From an uncultured Bacteriovorax sp. (GTDB lineage Bacteria > Bdellovibrionota > Bacteriovoracia > Bacteriovoracales > Bacteriovoracaceae): 64,000 nucleotides of DNA. The stretch lies in NCBI GenBank assembly GCA_946481315.1, contig CAMLMH010000001.1, forward strand, positions 124,001 to 188,000, written 5' to 3'. Below the pieces are notes generated by a model. The model was given only the letters and a program-made list of their open reading frames with translations, had not been told where the DNA came from and did no database searches. Positions 34,788 to 44,279 of this stretch are shown here, one piece after another; position 1 is the first letter of the stretch, and the number at the start of each line of letters is the position of its first letter. Position numbers and translations under genes: made by a program.

Positions 34788-35588
34788 ATGAAAAGCATTA
34801 ATTTTACCAAGTACAATGCAACTGGAAACGATTTTATAGTTCTGGACAATCGTACATGCGAGTTCGATGCCGCAAATCAAAGTCTCTGGAAAAGGCTTTG
34901 TGCACTTAAAAGCGGAATTGGAGCGGATGGGGTATTGCTGCTGGAAAAATCTGATAAGCACGACTTCCGTATGAGATATATCAATGCAGATGGCGGGGAA
35001 GTTGAAATGTGCGGAAACGGTGCGCGTACCATAACTGCTTTTGCCCATGAAGTGATGGGACTTAAAAAAGATCATTATAAATTTGAGACAATGAATGGAG
35101 TTTATGAATGCAGCCTTGATGCAGTATATGGCTACCGGCTAAAAATGACTGAACTGTATGACGTAGGAAAAATTGATCTCACGGACATGCCCACCGAAGC
35201 CACTAAATCTTATTATTTAAACACCGGTGTTCCTCACGCCGTTTTCGAAGTTAAAGATATTCTGAATTATCCGGTTTTTGAAAAGGGGAAAATGGTCAGA
35301 TATGATTCACGTTTTGAGCGTGGCTCCAACGCTAACTTCTTTGAAATGATCAAGCCTCAGCATCTTCGTTTGCGAACCTATGAACGTGGTGTTGAGAATG
35401 AAACTCTTTCATGTGGAACTGGGGCCACGGCTACCGCCATTGCCGCTTCATTATTTTATGGGTGGAAAGATGAAGTAGTTCTGGAAACGCTCGGCGGAAG
35501 ACTTGCAGTTAAATTTTCCGCCGGCTTTAGTGATATCTTCTTATGTGGAAAAGTTGAAAAAATATTTACCGGTACAATTGAGCGATGA
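34788..35588 (+). CDS. dapF: Diaminopimelate epimerase
   Basis: 266 residues. The two catalytic cysteines lie in the paired motifs EMCGNGARTI (near residue 71) and SCGTGATATAIA (near residue 210). The start MKSINFTKYNATGNDFIVLDN is typical. It converts LL- to meso-diaminopimelate for murein and lysine synthesis. GGAG precedes the ATG. It stands alone and is convergent with a transglycosylase gene one base away. Confidence 0.95.
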   Translation: MKSINFTKYNATGNDFIVLDNRTCEFDAANQSLWKRLCALKSGIGADGVLLLEKSDKHDFRMRYINADGGEVEMCGNGARTITAFAHEVMGLKKDHYKFETMNGVYECSLDAVYGYRLKMTELYDVGKIDLTDMPTEATKSYYLNTGVPHAVFEVKDILNYPVFEKGKMVRYDSRFERGSNANFFEMIKPQHLRLRTYERGVENETLSCGTGATATAIAASLFYGWKDEVVLETLGGRLAVKFSAGFSDIFLCGKVEKIFTGTIER

Positions 35589-36140
35589 TTAAAGAGTCAC
35601 GCTGGCTATTTTTCTTAAACGTAACTGTACTTTCTTTTCATATATATTTTTAAAAGCTGGAGTATGTGAGTGGTAACGTGCATACCACTTAGCATCTTTT
35701 TTTGCATGACGGGATTGAAGGATGTTAAGAATCTTACCCATTTTCCCTAAAGCATAAGCTTCATCTTTTTTAAGTAACTTCACATTGATTTTATCCAGAC
35801 CAAGACGAATAAACTCTTTGTTCCAGATTTCAGTGTTAATCTGGGCCAGTGACAAGTCACCTGTTGAAGAAACACGGTCCTGATAAAAATCGCTTTCGGT
35901 ATCAATAATAGCTATCATAATTTTTGGATCAACAGCATACTTCTTAGATGCTTGAAACAAAGACATCGCTATACGGTCACGACGTTTATCACTTAATTCT
36001 GGTGATACAGCTTTGATCATAGAAGAGATGAGCTTTAAGTTATAATTTCTCAGCTCTTGCTTTGAAAAACTCTTCGGCATGGCCGTAAATGAGAAAGTTG
36101 ATGTTAGAAGAAATGTAATTACTAGTCTTAGTGTTTTCAT
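35589..36140 (-). CDS. Secreted transglycosylase SLT-domain protein
   Basis: 183 residues from ATG 36140, chosen because a signal peptide (MKTLRLVITFLLTSTFSFTA) begins there. The SLT core shows the catalytic Glu in MIAIIDTESDFYQDRVSSTGD and the following LSLAQI, where the usual GLMQ appears as SLAQ. A late YARYHSHTP loop follows. It is predicted to cut murein glycans in the periplasm. It is compact, like MltE-type enzymes. Confidence 0.75.
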   Translation of the reverse strand: MKTLRLVITFLLTSTFSFTAMPKSFSKQELRNYNLKLISSMIKAVSPELSDKRRDRIAMSLFQASKKYAVDPKIMIAIIDTESDFYQDRVSSTGDLSLAQINTEIWNKEFIRLGLDKINVKLLKKDEAYALGKMGKILNILQSRHAKKDAKWYARYHSHTPAFKNIYEKKVQLRLRKIASVTL

Positions 36141-36443
36141 GTTGCCCCCGCACTCCCATAAAGTGCACGGTTGAGGCCAAAACTCGGGGTATAAACCTCT
36201 GATATTTGCTTCTAAAATTGACCAAAAATTAAGCCCTGTTAAAGCTTTAGACGGCCTGAACAATCATTTTAACAGCTTAAGGTAAGGATGGATTATCAAT
36301 CATTTTGAAGTGACGAGCATTGGTAAAAAAGAACATTATCGCTGTTTCAGTGGTTTATGTTGCTGACATCAAAACACCGGTTTAACACGTCAAAAATGCA
36401 ATCAGGAGTCAGGAAAAATGCAACGTTAGGGCGAGCATTTTTC
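36141..36443. other. Non-coding gap between two minus-strand genes
   Basis: About 300 bases. I see no protein gene here. It holds the upstream region of the transglycosylase gene and, at its far end, the hairpin after the gene ending at 36444. AAAAATGCAA occurs twice (near 36393 and 36414). Confidence 0.5.
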
Positions 36444-36444
36444 C
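36412..36444 (-). terminator. Inverted repeat after the secreted orphan gene
   Basis: GGAAAAATGC (36412-36421) and GCATTTTTCC (36435-36444) are perfect 10-bp arms around a 13-base loop, touching the stop codon of the minus-strand gene. There is no T-tract after it beyond the Ts within the arm, so termination is uncertain. Confidence 0.45.
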
Positions 36445-37418
36445 TAGAACTCATTGATGTATGAGACAGTTCCCAGACCTTCATCATTGATAATGTAGCG
36501 ACTAATATCGTGTTTATTATACTTTCTGATTAATTCAGAAACTTGCGATTTGTCGACTGGACATTCATTGAACCCACGGGCATTGATGGCAGCTGAAAAT
36601 TTCTTGGCACCTGATCTGGTAGCAAACTTGGAACAATTAATACTTTCATCAAATGAGGCATCAACATAATCAGCGAAATCAATACTCTTAGACTCATTAA
36701 CCGCCCATTCATTATTCAAACATTGAATAAATGGTCCGCGATTATATTCTTTCCCTAAGATATCATCTTGTTTTTGAAGTATATGATTCCAGAAGCGCAT
36801 ACCATTGAAATTTGCCGAGAGATCAGCATAGGCAAAAACACCAGTTGCCAGCATATTTCCACCCAGGATGGTTTTTTCATATAAGACGCCGGTACTTAGT
36901 ATTTTCTTAACTGATTTGTCTTCCAGGTTGTGTTTCGTAAAATAGCTGAAGCCCATACCGAACATATGTTCCAGTTTATCCACCCCTATATCAAATTCGC
37001 CAATGCGGATTAATGGTGAGAGTGCCAATGGACTAAGTGCTGCTTTTTTTCGGCCTAAGAGAAATCCATTGGATACTTTCCATTCGCTATAAACAGATTT
37101 TTTTAAAGGCAGATTGGTCTTGGCAATGGAATCTTTGTAAAGAATTTCTTTTACCAGCTCTCCCTTGCTGTGATTCGCAAAATATTTTCTCAGTTCTAAA
37201 TATAAAGACATTTCCGCTTTGGAATTATTGCAACCGATATTGAGCTTATTTTGTGCCAGAGCTGCTTGTCTCAAATACTTTCCGGCCAGTGAATTTACTT
37301 CTTCGCGAACATCCTGGATGACAAGCTTTCTGGCAGTGAAGTTATCGGCTTCAGCCGCCATTGAGGATGACAAAAGAGTAGAACCGAGGAAGAAACTGCT
37401 TAATAGTAGTGTTTTCAT
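36444..37418 (-). CDS. Secreted protein of unknown function
   Basis: 324 residues, signal peptide MKTLLLSSFFLGSTLLSSSMA. The central VDKLEHMFGMGFSYF and ANFNGMRFWNHI segments look like the core of a folded domain with His residues. Cysteines are few (IGCNN, FIQCLN, INCSKF, NECPVD). I recognise no family. It is a single gene flanked by a hairpin. Confidence 0.6.
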   Translation of the reverse strand: MKTLLLSSFFLGSTLLSSSMAAEADNFTARKLVIQDVREEVNSLAGKYLRQAALAQNKLNIGCNNSKAEMSLYLELRKYFANHSKGELVKEILYKDSIAKTNLPLKKSVYSEWKVSNGFLLGRKKAALSPLALSPLIRIGEFDIGVDKLEHMFGMGFSYFTKHNLEDKSVKKILSTGVLYEKTILGGNMLATGVFAYADLSANFNGMRFWNHILQKQDDILGKEYNRGPFIQCLNNEWAVNESKSIDFADYVDASFDESINCSKFATRSGAKKFSAAINARGFNECPVDKSQVSELIRKYNKHDISRYIINDEGLGTVSYINEF

Positions 37419-37487
37419 ATTCAGGAGTTTAACCCGAAAGAGGACTTCATCATGAAAGGCATGAAAAAAATATCAGGGGTGTCAGAT

Positions 37488-37868
37488 TTAAATACAGTTG
37501 GCGCTTACAGAAGCAAGTACCTCATCAATATCAAATGGCTTTTTTAGAACGCCGGAGACCCAGCGCTGTACTTTTTTGACTTCTTCATCTTCCTGAGGAG
37601 CAGCCGAAAAAACTAATACAGGAACTTTAGAGCAGGGGCTGTCTTCTCTTTTTATAGTGTCAAGGAATTGATTTCCATTCATAACCGGCATGAATAGATC
37701 GAGCAAGAAAAGGCAAGGAGCAGAGTTGTTTTTCAATTTTTCCAATGCATCTTTTCCGTTGGGCGACTGGATAACATTGAAGCCTTCACTTTGCAGATAA
37801 TCACTCAATGTCTCGCGAATGTCTTTATCATCTTCAATAATAAAAATCGTATGCTTTGCACATGTCAT
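37488..37868 (-). CDS. Single-domain response regulator (CheY-like)
   Basis: 126 residues, receiver domain only. The acidic pair EDD (about 12-14), phospho-acceptor Asp in LFLLDLFMP, the Ser in VFSAAP and Lys in LKKPFD are all present. It lies 11 bp after the ethylene-receptor-type kinase and is almost certainly its partner. With no output domain it must signal by protein contact. Confidence 0.92.
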   Translation of the reverse strand: MTCAKHTIFIIEDDKDIRETLSDYLQSEGFNVIQSPNGKDALEKLKNNSAPCLFLLDLFMPVMNGNQFLDTIKREDSPCSKVPVLVFSAAPQEDEEVKKVQRWVSGVLKKPFDIDEVLASVSANCI

Positions 37869-37879
37869 CTTGAAAACCT

Positions 37880-39493
37880 CTAGAGTGGTAACTCGAAAAT
37901 AAAGGTGGCACCTTTACCGGGCTCACTTTCTACCCAAATCCTGCCGCCATGTCTGTTTAAGATTTCTTTAGTTATATAGAGACCTAAGCCTAATCCGCTA
38001 ATGTTATTGGCCGAGACGGCCCTTTCAAAGCGGTTAAAAATCCTGGACTGTCTTTCCTTAGGAATGCCCATTCCATAATCTTTAACACTGACCCGTGCAA
38101 ATAGTCCAACGCGCTGAAGTTTGACCTCGATCTGACTACCGGCTGCATATTTTATGGAGTTGAGTAATAAATTTGTGAGCACTTGCTCTAAGCGAAAGTG
38201 ATCCCAATATCCAATAACTTCTTCGTCAGCTTTAAAATCCACTGTATTTTGTGAGGCGTCCAGTTGTGGTGCCAGGCGCTCGATTACTTGATGAATCAGT
38301 AAGTTCAGATTCACATTTTCCAGTGTCATGCTGAGCTTGCCTACAGATACTCTTGAAGCATCGAGCATATCATCAACCAATCTGGTCATACGCTCAATTT
38401 GCCTGTCAGTGACTTCAAACATTTTGCGCAATCTTTCCGGATCGGTTGATTCAAAATTGTTTTTTTTCAAAGAGGCAAAGGCCATGTCAACTTGTAGTTT
38501 CATTGAAGTCAGAGGCGTTTTCATTTCATGAGAAGCAATGGAAATAAATTCATCGCGCTCTTTAATAGACATTTGCAGCATGTGATTGAACATCTTCTGT
38601 TCATGAATATCTGTATTCGTACCGAACCATTTAGTGACTTCGCCGCGGGAGTTTTTTAAAGGCTCAATCTGCACCAGAAACCAGCGGAAATCACCCTTGT
38701 CATTTTTTATACGCACATCATATTGGTTTCGTTTTACATCTTTCAAAGTTGCTTGCCATAACCTGACGACATTATCGATGTCATCCGGATGAACGACTCG
38801 CTCCCATCCCCAGCCGACAACATCGATGGAAGTTGTGTTGGTATATTCATACCAACGGCGATTGAACCAATAAACATTTCCGTTTTTATCAGCAATCCAG
38901 GCCAGTTGTGGAATTGAATTGGCCAATGTACGAAATTGCTCTTCACTTTCGCGCAGTAAATTTTCACTGGCACGCAATTCCTGAGTCCGAATATGCACCC
39001 GGCTTTCAAGTTCACTAGTTAAAGTTTCAAGATCAATTCTTCTTTCTTCGGCGAGTTTAGCTGCTTCTGCCACCTGAACTATGGCATGACGCAACTGAAA
39101 GAGATAAATTCCAGTTCCAACTGAAGCAATGGCCGTGATGATTTTTACCCATGCGCTCAACCAATAATCTGCATGCCATAAGTTCCAGACTTCCATAAAG
39201 TGAGTAAGTCCACAGGCACCAATAAAAATACCAAAACACCAGACAACCCGGTTGAACCCTATGTTTATTCTTTTCACCAATACATACAAGGTTAATGAAA
39301 TAGACAGATAGGCGAGACCAATCAGCGTGTCAGAGACAACATGTAAGCTGATGAGTAAAGGCTTCCACAAGTAACAATGGCCGTGTGGCATGAAACCCGA
39401 TTGTGAAAACGTATCATTAAGTCGGTCAACCAATGAGGGATTTGTCATTGCAGGAAGGGCTTGTGTCTGAATATGATTATTATGATTCATCAC
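37880..39493 (-). CDS. Sensor histidine kinase with ethylene-receptor-type membrane domain and PAS
   Basis: 537 residues. Residues 45-135 form three membrane helices matching the ethylene-binding domain of plant ETR1 and cyanobacterial Slr1212: the SD (54-55) and AYLSIS in the first helix, and CGLTH (Cys94, His98) in the second, where ETR1 has its copper ligands Cys65 and His69. A short coiled coil, a PAS domain (about 180-300), HisKA with SHEMKTPLTS, and an ATPase domain (DYGMGIP, GLGLGLYI) follow. It probably senses a small hydrophobic molecule and phosphorylates the adjacent receiver. Ethylene itself is an inference. Confidence 0.88.
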   Translation of the reverse strand: MMNHNNHIQTQALPAMTNPSLVDRLNDTFSQSGFMPHGHCYLWKPLLISLHVVSDTLIGLAYLSISLTLYVLVKRINIGFNRVVWCFGIFIGACGLTHFMEVWNLWHADYWLSAWVKIITAIASVGTGIYLFQLRHAIVQVAEAAKLAEERRIDLETLTSELESRVHIRTQELRASENLLRESEEQFRTLANSIPQLAWIADKNGNVYWFNRRWYEYTNTTSIDVVGWGWERVVHPDDIDNVVRLWQATLKDVKRNQYDVRIKNDKGDFRWFLVQIEPLKNSRGEVTKWFGTNTDIHEQKMFNHMLQMSIKERDEFISIASHEMKTPLTSMKLQVDMAFASLKKNNFESTDPERLRKMFEVTDRQIERMTRLVDDMLDASRVSVGKLSMTLENVNLNLLIHQVIERLAPQLDASQNTVDFKADEEVIGYWDHFRLEQVLTNLLLNSIKYAAGSQIEVKLQRVGLFARVSVKDYGMGIPKERQSRIFNRFERAVSANNISGLGLGLYITKEILNRHGGRIWVESEPGKGATFIFELPL

Positions 39494-39633
39494 TATTCAT
39501 GAGTTAACATAAAGGCGGCATTTTTCCACCTAAAACGTCTGGTTTTCTCTCAATTAACGCCGTGCTCTTTTCAATTTGCTCCTAAATTGAGTTTAATTAA
39601 TACTCATTATTTTATCCTTTGAAGGAGCTCTAC

Positions 39634-40125
39634 ATGATTCGCGCGTGTCTAATCGCTGCATTATTCTTATCTGCATCTGCTGAAGCACTGGCAACTGATA
39701 TGGTCAGCATGTTTTTTGGCTGGGATTATTTTGCCAACCGTGCTCTTCCAACAATCGATTCGCCAAGAAAAGCTTACCAGGTTTGTGAAAATATTCGCTA
39801 CCGACGAATGGCCACAGATGATTATGTTTTTGATTGTTCTCGCCGGGACTATATGTATCTTCATGCCTATTATAATCAGCCCGGAACACCTAAACATCAG
39901 GTTGAAATCAAAGTTTCAGAAAATAATATAGGACATGTTACCGTGAGCGGCATAATGGCCAAAAGTTTGTTTGATCTGATCAAAGTTGAGCCGTTTTTTG
40001 ATGAGCCTTCGCGGGGAGTGAAAAAATCTGTGGCCAATGTAACTTGTCTGGAGAATGAAACAAAGACTGTCTACTCCTGCAAAATTCAAAATGTCGTATT
40101 TGTCGATTACAAAAATATACAATAA
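39634..40125 (+). CDS. Small secreted protein of unknown function
   Basis: 163 residues from ATG 39634, which has AAGGAG 6 bases upstream (a TTG at 39619 is rejected). Signal peptide MIRACLIAALFLSASAEALA. Four cysteines (YQVCEN, VFDCSR, NVTCLE, YSCKIQ) suggest two disulfides. A perfect 7-bp dyad TCAATTT/AAATTGA (39571-39590) lies in its upstream region. A strong bidirectional terminator follows. No family recognised. Confidence 0.65.
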   Translation: MIRACLIAALFLSASAEALATDMVSMFFGWDYFANRALPTIDSPRKAYQVCENIRYRRMATDDYVFDCSRRDYMYLHAYYNQPGTPKHQVEIKVSENNIGHVTVSGIMAKSLFDLIKVEPFFDEPSRGVKKSVANVTCLENETKTVYSCKIQNVVFVDYKNIQ

Positions 40126-40155
40126 AAAAAGGTCAGCAGATGCTGACCTTTTTTT
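40124..40155. terminator. Bidirectional intrinsic terminator
   Basis: GGTCAGC/GCTGACC 7-bp stem with a 4-base loop, flanked by seven A residues on one side and seven T residues on the other. It serves the convergent genes ending at 40125 (+) and 40175 (-). Confidence 0.93.
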
Positions 40156-40174
40156 GAAGCTGCAGGGGGGATTT

Positions 40175-40900
40175 TTATTCTTCCAGCGGCTTATTGTTAA
40201 AGAAAGCATTCACTGAACGGCCGTCCATAACACGCACATGTAATAAAACTCTGTCAGCTTCGAGTTTTTCCGGAACTTCGAATTCGTATTCAAAAGGAAT
40301 CATTTTTTTAGGACAATGTGCTTTTACTCTTTTCATTTTAGGTAGCACTGAATAAGTATCAACTCCATTATCAACGACTGCGACTTCTTTTAATTCAAAA
40401 CAGTCACTTGGATTGTATCCTTTAAGCAGCATTTTTCGGCTACCTTCATTCTCGCGTACAACTTCATCAACATTGGCATAAATGACTTCATCGATTGAGT
40501 TACTGCTGGCCTCTGCAATGGCGATGTTGCTTTTTTTAGCCCAGCGGCTAGTTTCATTTACTACAATCTGATATTTGCCTTTATCCAGAACACCTACATT
40601 AATGTACTCAATGTAAGGAACGATGACAGCAGGACAAAATCCCAGACCAGGATTATTGCGAAGGGCAGTTACCTTAACTTCAATTCTGCCATTTTTTACC
40701 ACAGCTTCAGATTTAGGAGCCTTGTAGCAAAGGTTAGGAAGAAACCCAGTTACCACGACTTCTACGCTATCATTACTATCAAAACCAGCTGGAGAATAAA
40801 CATGATCAACCGGAACATCTGCTTCCTTAGTGATCGGTGCAGCGAGTGCCATCATAGGTAATACGGCCATGATAAGTGCTGCTTTATTTAATTTTGACAT
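40175..40900 (-). CDS. Secreted protein with two related cysteine-containing domains
   Basis: 241 residues, signal peptide MSKLNKAALIMAVLPMMALA. Two halves (about 30-125 and 135-235) share a pattern: a strand before TGFLPNLCYK or KGYNPSDCFE, then about 40 residues later LGFCPAVIVPY or AHCPKKMIPF, each pair able to form one disulfide. This looks like an internal duplication of a beta-sandwich domain. Function unknown. It shares the bidirectional terminator with its convergent neighbour. Confidence 0.6.
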   Translation of the reverse strand: MSKLNKAALIMAVLPMMALAAPITKEADVPVDHVYSPAGFDSNDSVEVVVTGFLPNLCYKAPKSEAVVKNGRIEVKVTALRNNPGLGFCPAVIVPYIEYINVGVLDKGKYQIVVNETSRWAKKSNIAIAEASSNSIDEVIYANVDEVVRENEGSRKMLLKGYNPSDCFELKEVAVVDNGVDTYSVLPKMKRVKAHCPKKMIPFEYEFEVPEKLEADRVLLHVRVMDGRSVNAFFNNKPLEE

Positions 40901-41087
40901 ACATCCCTCCCAGGTAGTGTCTTCACATAATGTGATTCTTTACAAATAAAGTTTTAGTCCTCGAGAAAGAGAAAAAACCTGTGCCAGATCATACTAATAG
41001 GAAAATGTTTATAATCTTATACCTGATGTGAATCATAGTTTAATGCTTAAACTCTGATTATAAACGCCTGTAGGAAGGTGCAAAAAA

Positions 41088-41957
41088 ATGAAAATCTACA
41101 GCTTATTCTTTCTCTTAATGACTCACATTTCTTCGGCTGATGCTTTGGCTGCCGTATACAAGCGTGAACCAGAAGCATGCGTACCACTTAATCAAATGCG
41201 TTTTGAAGCTGGTACAAAATCTTTTGATTCCATGACTGAAGCAGAATTCAATCAGATGATTGATAAAGTTCAGTCTGTGATGTCTTTAGAGGTAAAAAAA
41301 CGTCTGAATAAAAAACTAATTGTGGAAGGAAAATGGAATGACCCCACAGTTGATGCGTTTGCAACCCGGGATGATGAAAACAATCCTGTTGTTGTTATTC
41401 ACGGCGGACTGGCCAGACATCCAAAGATGACTCGTGACGGCTTATTACTTATTGCCTGTCACGAACTGGGACATCATCTGGGCGGGGCTCCTAAAATTCC
41501 TCGCGGCAACTCCGGTCTGCGAAGCTGGTCATCTGCCGAAGGGCAAGCCGATTACTTTGCCACCAATAAATGTCTTCCACTCTTTTTTAAAAACGGAGTT
41601 GAAAATAAATCATTCGATACTGACAACGAAAACGCTAATTTAATTTTGGCACTCTCTAAATGCCGGGACAATATCTGTGCACGCATAGTACTCGCCGGTC
41701 TTTCCGTGAGCCAGGTTTTTGCTTCATTAGTTAAAGGAACTCCTGAGCCAAGCCTTTCGCAGAATGATTCCAGCAAAGTACAAAAAACAATTTACAATCA
41801 TCCTAATCCACAATGTCGACTGGATACTTACTTTTCCGGTGCTCTTTGTGATGTAGGCGTGGATGTTCCGTTTGATTCAAAAGATCCAGCAGTCGGAGCC
41901 TGCATTAAAGACATCGGAATTCGTCCTGCCTGCTGGTTCTACGAAAAAGATTATTAA
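41088..41957 (+). CDS. Secreted zinc metalloprotease-like protein (HExxH)
   Basis: 289 residues with an N-terminal signal peptide (about 1-21). The zinc motif HELGHH (near residue 125) is followed about 26 residues later by AEGQADYFA, where the Glu or Asp would be the third ligand. This is the M48-like gluzincin arrangement in miniature. Several cysteines in the C-terminal half may form disulfides. Likely a periplasmic or secreted protease with unknown substrate. The last bases overlap the convergent DUF4337 gene. Confidence 0.75.
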   Translation: MKIYSLFFLLMTHISSADALAAVYKREPEACVPLNQMRFEAGTKSFDSMTEAEFNQMIDKVQSVMSLEVKKRLNKKLIVEGKWNDPTVDAFATRDDENNPVVVIHGGLARHPKMTRDGLLLIACHELGHHLGGAPKIPRGNSGLRSWSSAEGQADYFATNKCLPLFFKNGVENKSFDTDNENANLILALSKCRDNICARIVLAGLSVSQVFASLVKGTPEPSLSQNDSSKVQKTIYNHPNPQCRLDTYFSGALCDVGVDVPFDSKDPAVGACIKDIGIRPACWFYEKDY

Positions 41958-42547
41958 CCCAGTATGTTTGAAACAAATTCTGAATGCAGGGAAATTTTTA
42001 GAAACGCCGTTACCCCTAAAAGAAACCCTCCGGCACTCAAGGTCAGGGCGAAATAAAACAACTGTTTCTTCTGGGTCAAGGCCGTAAGACCGAACATAGC
42101 AATGGCAATAGAGAGCATAGCCTCAGTCATGTCGAACTGATCGTCAAAAACGTTCATCTCGTCATAGGCCTTTTCCTGAGCTTCCGCTTCAGCTTTGATT
42201 TCATTTTTTTCTTTTTCATATCGGGCTATTTTTTCGCGATATTTGGTGATGGTTTTTTCCATTTCCGCTCTGGTCGCAGGATTTGTCACTCCTGTTAGTT
42301 GTCCTTCCAGAATATTCATGGTGCTTTCAGTGATATTTTGCTTAGTACTTTTGGACTGGAAATAAGCCCAGCCATTGACTGCTTTAGACTGCGCCTTAGA
42401 CATGTTCTGAACGATGTTTCCGCCTTTGATATTACAAATGGCCATAAAGGTTGCAGTGATTGCAACAAAGATAGCGATACGGGCATTAAGCTGGCTTTCG
42501 CGGGCCTGCTCAATTGTTTCGCTGATAGCATCCCCTAAATCAGACAT
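41954..42547 (-). CDS. DUF4337 family membrane protein
   Basis: 197 residues. Layout: a short helix, TM1 (about 25-42), a long charged coiled coil (about 75-140), then two C-terminal TM helices (about 145-190). The NGWAYFQSKSTKQN stretch after TM1 is the family signature. The family's function is unknown. Single gene with weak upstream signals. Confidence 0.78.
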   Translation of the reverse strand: MSDLGDAISETIEQARESQLNARIAIFVAITATFMAICNIKGGNIVQNMSKAQSKAVNGWAYFQSKSTKQNITESTMNILEGQLTGVTNPATRAEMEKTITKYREKIARYEKEKNEIKAEAEAQEKAYDEMNVFDDQFDMTEAMLSIAIAMFGLTALTQKKQLFYFALTLSAGGFLLGVTAFLKISLHSEFVSNILG

Positions 42548-42638
42548 TTATTTTTTCTCCTGAGTTACAGATTAATAAAAATAAATGACTGAATTTTAAT
42601 AGGAGAGTATCAAATAATAAAGTGTGGAAAGAAAATTT

Positions 42639-43073
42639 TTAGCGTGCAGCCCGACAGCTCAGTTCCACCCGAACAGTAGTATCAATTCTGTTTTCCAGCT
42701 GAATTGAGATGGGCTTGTAATTTGAGACCGTGATCCTGTCCGGATTCCGGACGTCCTGACGGCAGTCAATTAAAACAAACTTTTTATTAAATAGCCCACC
42801 GACCTTCGTAGCAACTTCCATATAATAATCACGGTTATTGACTCGTTGAAATCCAGTCTGAGCTTTAGAAAAATCAACGGCCGAAAGATCATATTTAGTT
42901 ATCAGTCTTTGATCTGCACTATTTTTGGCTTCACATTCCAAAACCAGGCTTTCGCGGGCATCTGGTGCGATTTGTTCTACACAAGCTCGAATGAAATCGA
43001 TCTTAGTATTAATTGTGCTGGCAGAGACGATTGCAGATGTGCTTAAGGCCATTAGAACGATCAATGATTTCAT
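42639..43073 (-). CDS. Small secreted protein of unknown function
   Basis: 144 residues. Signal peptide MKSLIVLMALSTSAIVSA, preceded by AGGAG. Four cysteines (RACVEQ, LECEAK, IDCRQD, LSCRAA) suggest two disulfides in a roughly 125-residue domain. No family recognised. Confidence 0.62.
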   Translation of the reverse strand: MKSLIVLMALSTSAIVSASTINTKIDFIRACVEQIAPDARESLVLECEAKNSADQRLITKYDLSAVDFSKAQTGFQRVNNRDYYMEVATKVGGLFNKKFVLIDCRQDVRNPDRITVSNYKPISIQLENRIDTTVRVELSCRAAR

Positions 43074-43145
43074 AAAGACTCCTGCTAAAAATATACAGGG
43101 TCATTATAACTGGAAATGATTTTAGCTTTCGTAGCGATGAAAATT

Positions 43146-44279
43146 TTACAGGGTGATGCCAAGGGTAATTTTGAAGAGAGTTCCTTCGTCCTTACTGCTT
43201 ATTAACTCTATAGTTCCTTTATGCAATTCAATGATTTGCTTGGCAATATATAAACCTAAACCCAACCCGCTGATGACGTTGGCATTGCTGACTCTCTCGA
43301 AACGATTAAACACTTTGTGCTGATCATTTATAGGTATACCCGGTCCATTATCATGAACGCTAATGACTGCCTGATCATTGATTTTGTGTAATTCTATGTT
43401 GATATCAGCGCCGGGAGCATATTTACAGGCATTAGTGATCAGATTTATCAATACCTGTTCAAGTCTAAAACGGTCCCATTTCCCGATTATTGTATCATTA
43501 GCCTGGAAGGTGAGCTTATTCTTCGACTGACGGGCCAGCGGATTTAAAGACTCGCATATCTCACTGATAAATTCATTCATGGAAAAAGTAGTTAAATCCA
43601 GAGACAATTTTCCTGATTCTATTCTGGAAATATCCAGCATATCGTTGACCAGATGGATAATTCGCTCAAGGCTGCGATTAGTGTGTTTAATAAACTGCTG
43701 CACTTCTTCTTTGATAAAATCCTTACTTTTTTGTTTCTTATCCAGAATTTGTAATTGTAATTTAAGAGCGGTCAATGGAGTGTTAAGCTCATGTGAGCAA
43801 ATAGAAAGAAAGTCATCGCGATTTTTCAGCGCAGCTTTGAGTGATTCTTCTGTATCTCTCAGTTTGCGGATCTTTTTTTCAAGCAATTGTTTCTGGGCGT
43901 AGAGATCCATGAAAACTTTAACTTTAGAAAGAACAATTGGTTCATCTAAAGGCTTTAATAAAAAATCAACAGCGCCTGCTTCATAACCTTTGAATTCGAC
44001 CTGGGGATTCGTTCCCATGGCCGTTACAAAGATAATCGGAATATGTTTCGTCTTTTCAGTAGAACGCATAATCTCTGCGAGTTCAAATCCTCCCATGCCT
44101 GGCATTTGAACATCTATTAAAGATACTGCAAAATCTTGTTTCAGCATTAGCTCAAGTGCCTCTTCGCCAGTTTGAGCTGTAAATATATTTATCTCCAGAC
44201 GTTCCAGAAGCTTTTTCAGAGCAAAAAGATTTTCCGGAAGATCATCAACGAGCAGACAGTTTGGTTTTTGAGTTATCAT
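43146..44279 (-). CDS. Receiver-histidine kinase fusion
   Basis: 377 residues. The N-terminal receiver domain has the DD pair, phospho-Asp in LIDVQMPGMGG and Lys in LLKPLD. A short coiled coil leads to HisKA with SHELNTPLTALK, then an ATPase domain with DNGPGIP and GLGLGLYIAK. Its catalytic half closely resembles that of the ethylene-receptor-type kinase at 37880. It is the last gene of a four-gene operon; its start overlaps the CheB-like gene by 4 bases. A soluble kinase controlled by phosphorylation of its own receiver is likely. Confidence 0.92.
   Translation of the reverse strand: MITQKPNCLLVDDLPENLFALKKLLERLEINIFTAQTGEEALELMLKQDFAVSLIDVQMPGMGGFELAEIMRSTEKTKHIPIIFVTAMGTNPQVEFKGYEAGAVDFLLKPLDEPIVLSKVKVFMDLYAQKQLLEKKIRKLRDTEESLKAALKNRDDFLSICSHELNTPLTALKLQLQILDKKQKSKDFIKEEVQQFIKHTNRSLERIIHLVNDMLDISRIESGKLSLDLTTFSMNEFISEICESLNPLARQSKNKLTFQANDTIIGKWDRFRLEQVLINLITNACKYAPGADINIELHKINDQAVISVHDNGPGIPINDQHKVFNRFERVSNANVISGLGLGLYIAKQIIELHKGTIELISSKDEGTLFKITLGITL

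Noticed and set aside
34626..35075. Minus-strand frame opposite dapF
   Set aside because: Shadow of a strongly conserved gene, with no ribosome site or recognisable protein features.
36417..36431. Three-codon frame (ATG CAA CGT TAG region) after an AGGAG
   Set aside because: Too short to support as a gene, and it overlaps a hairpin.
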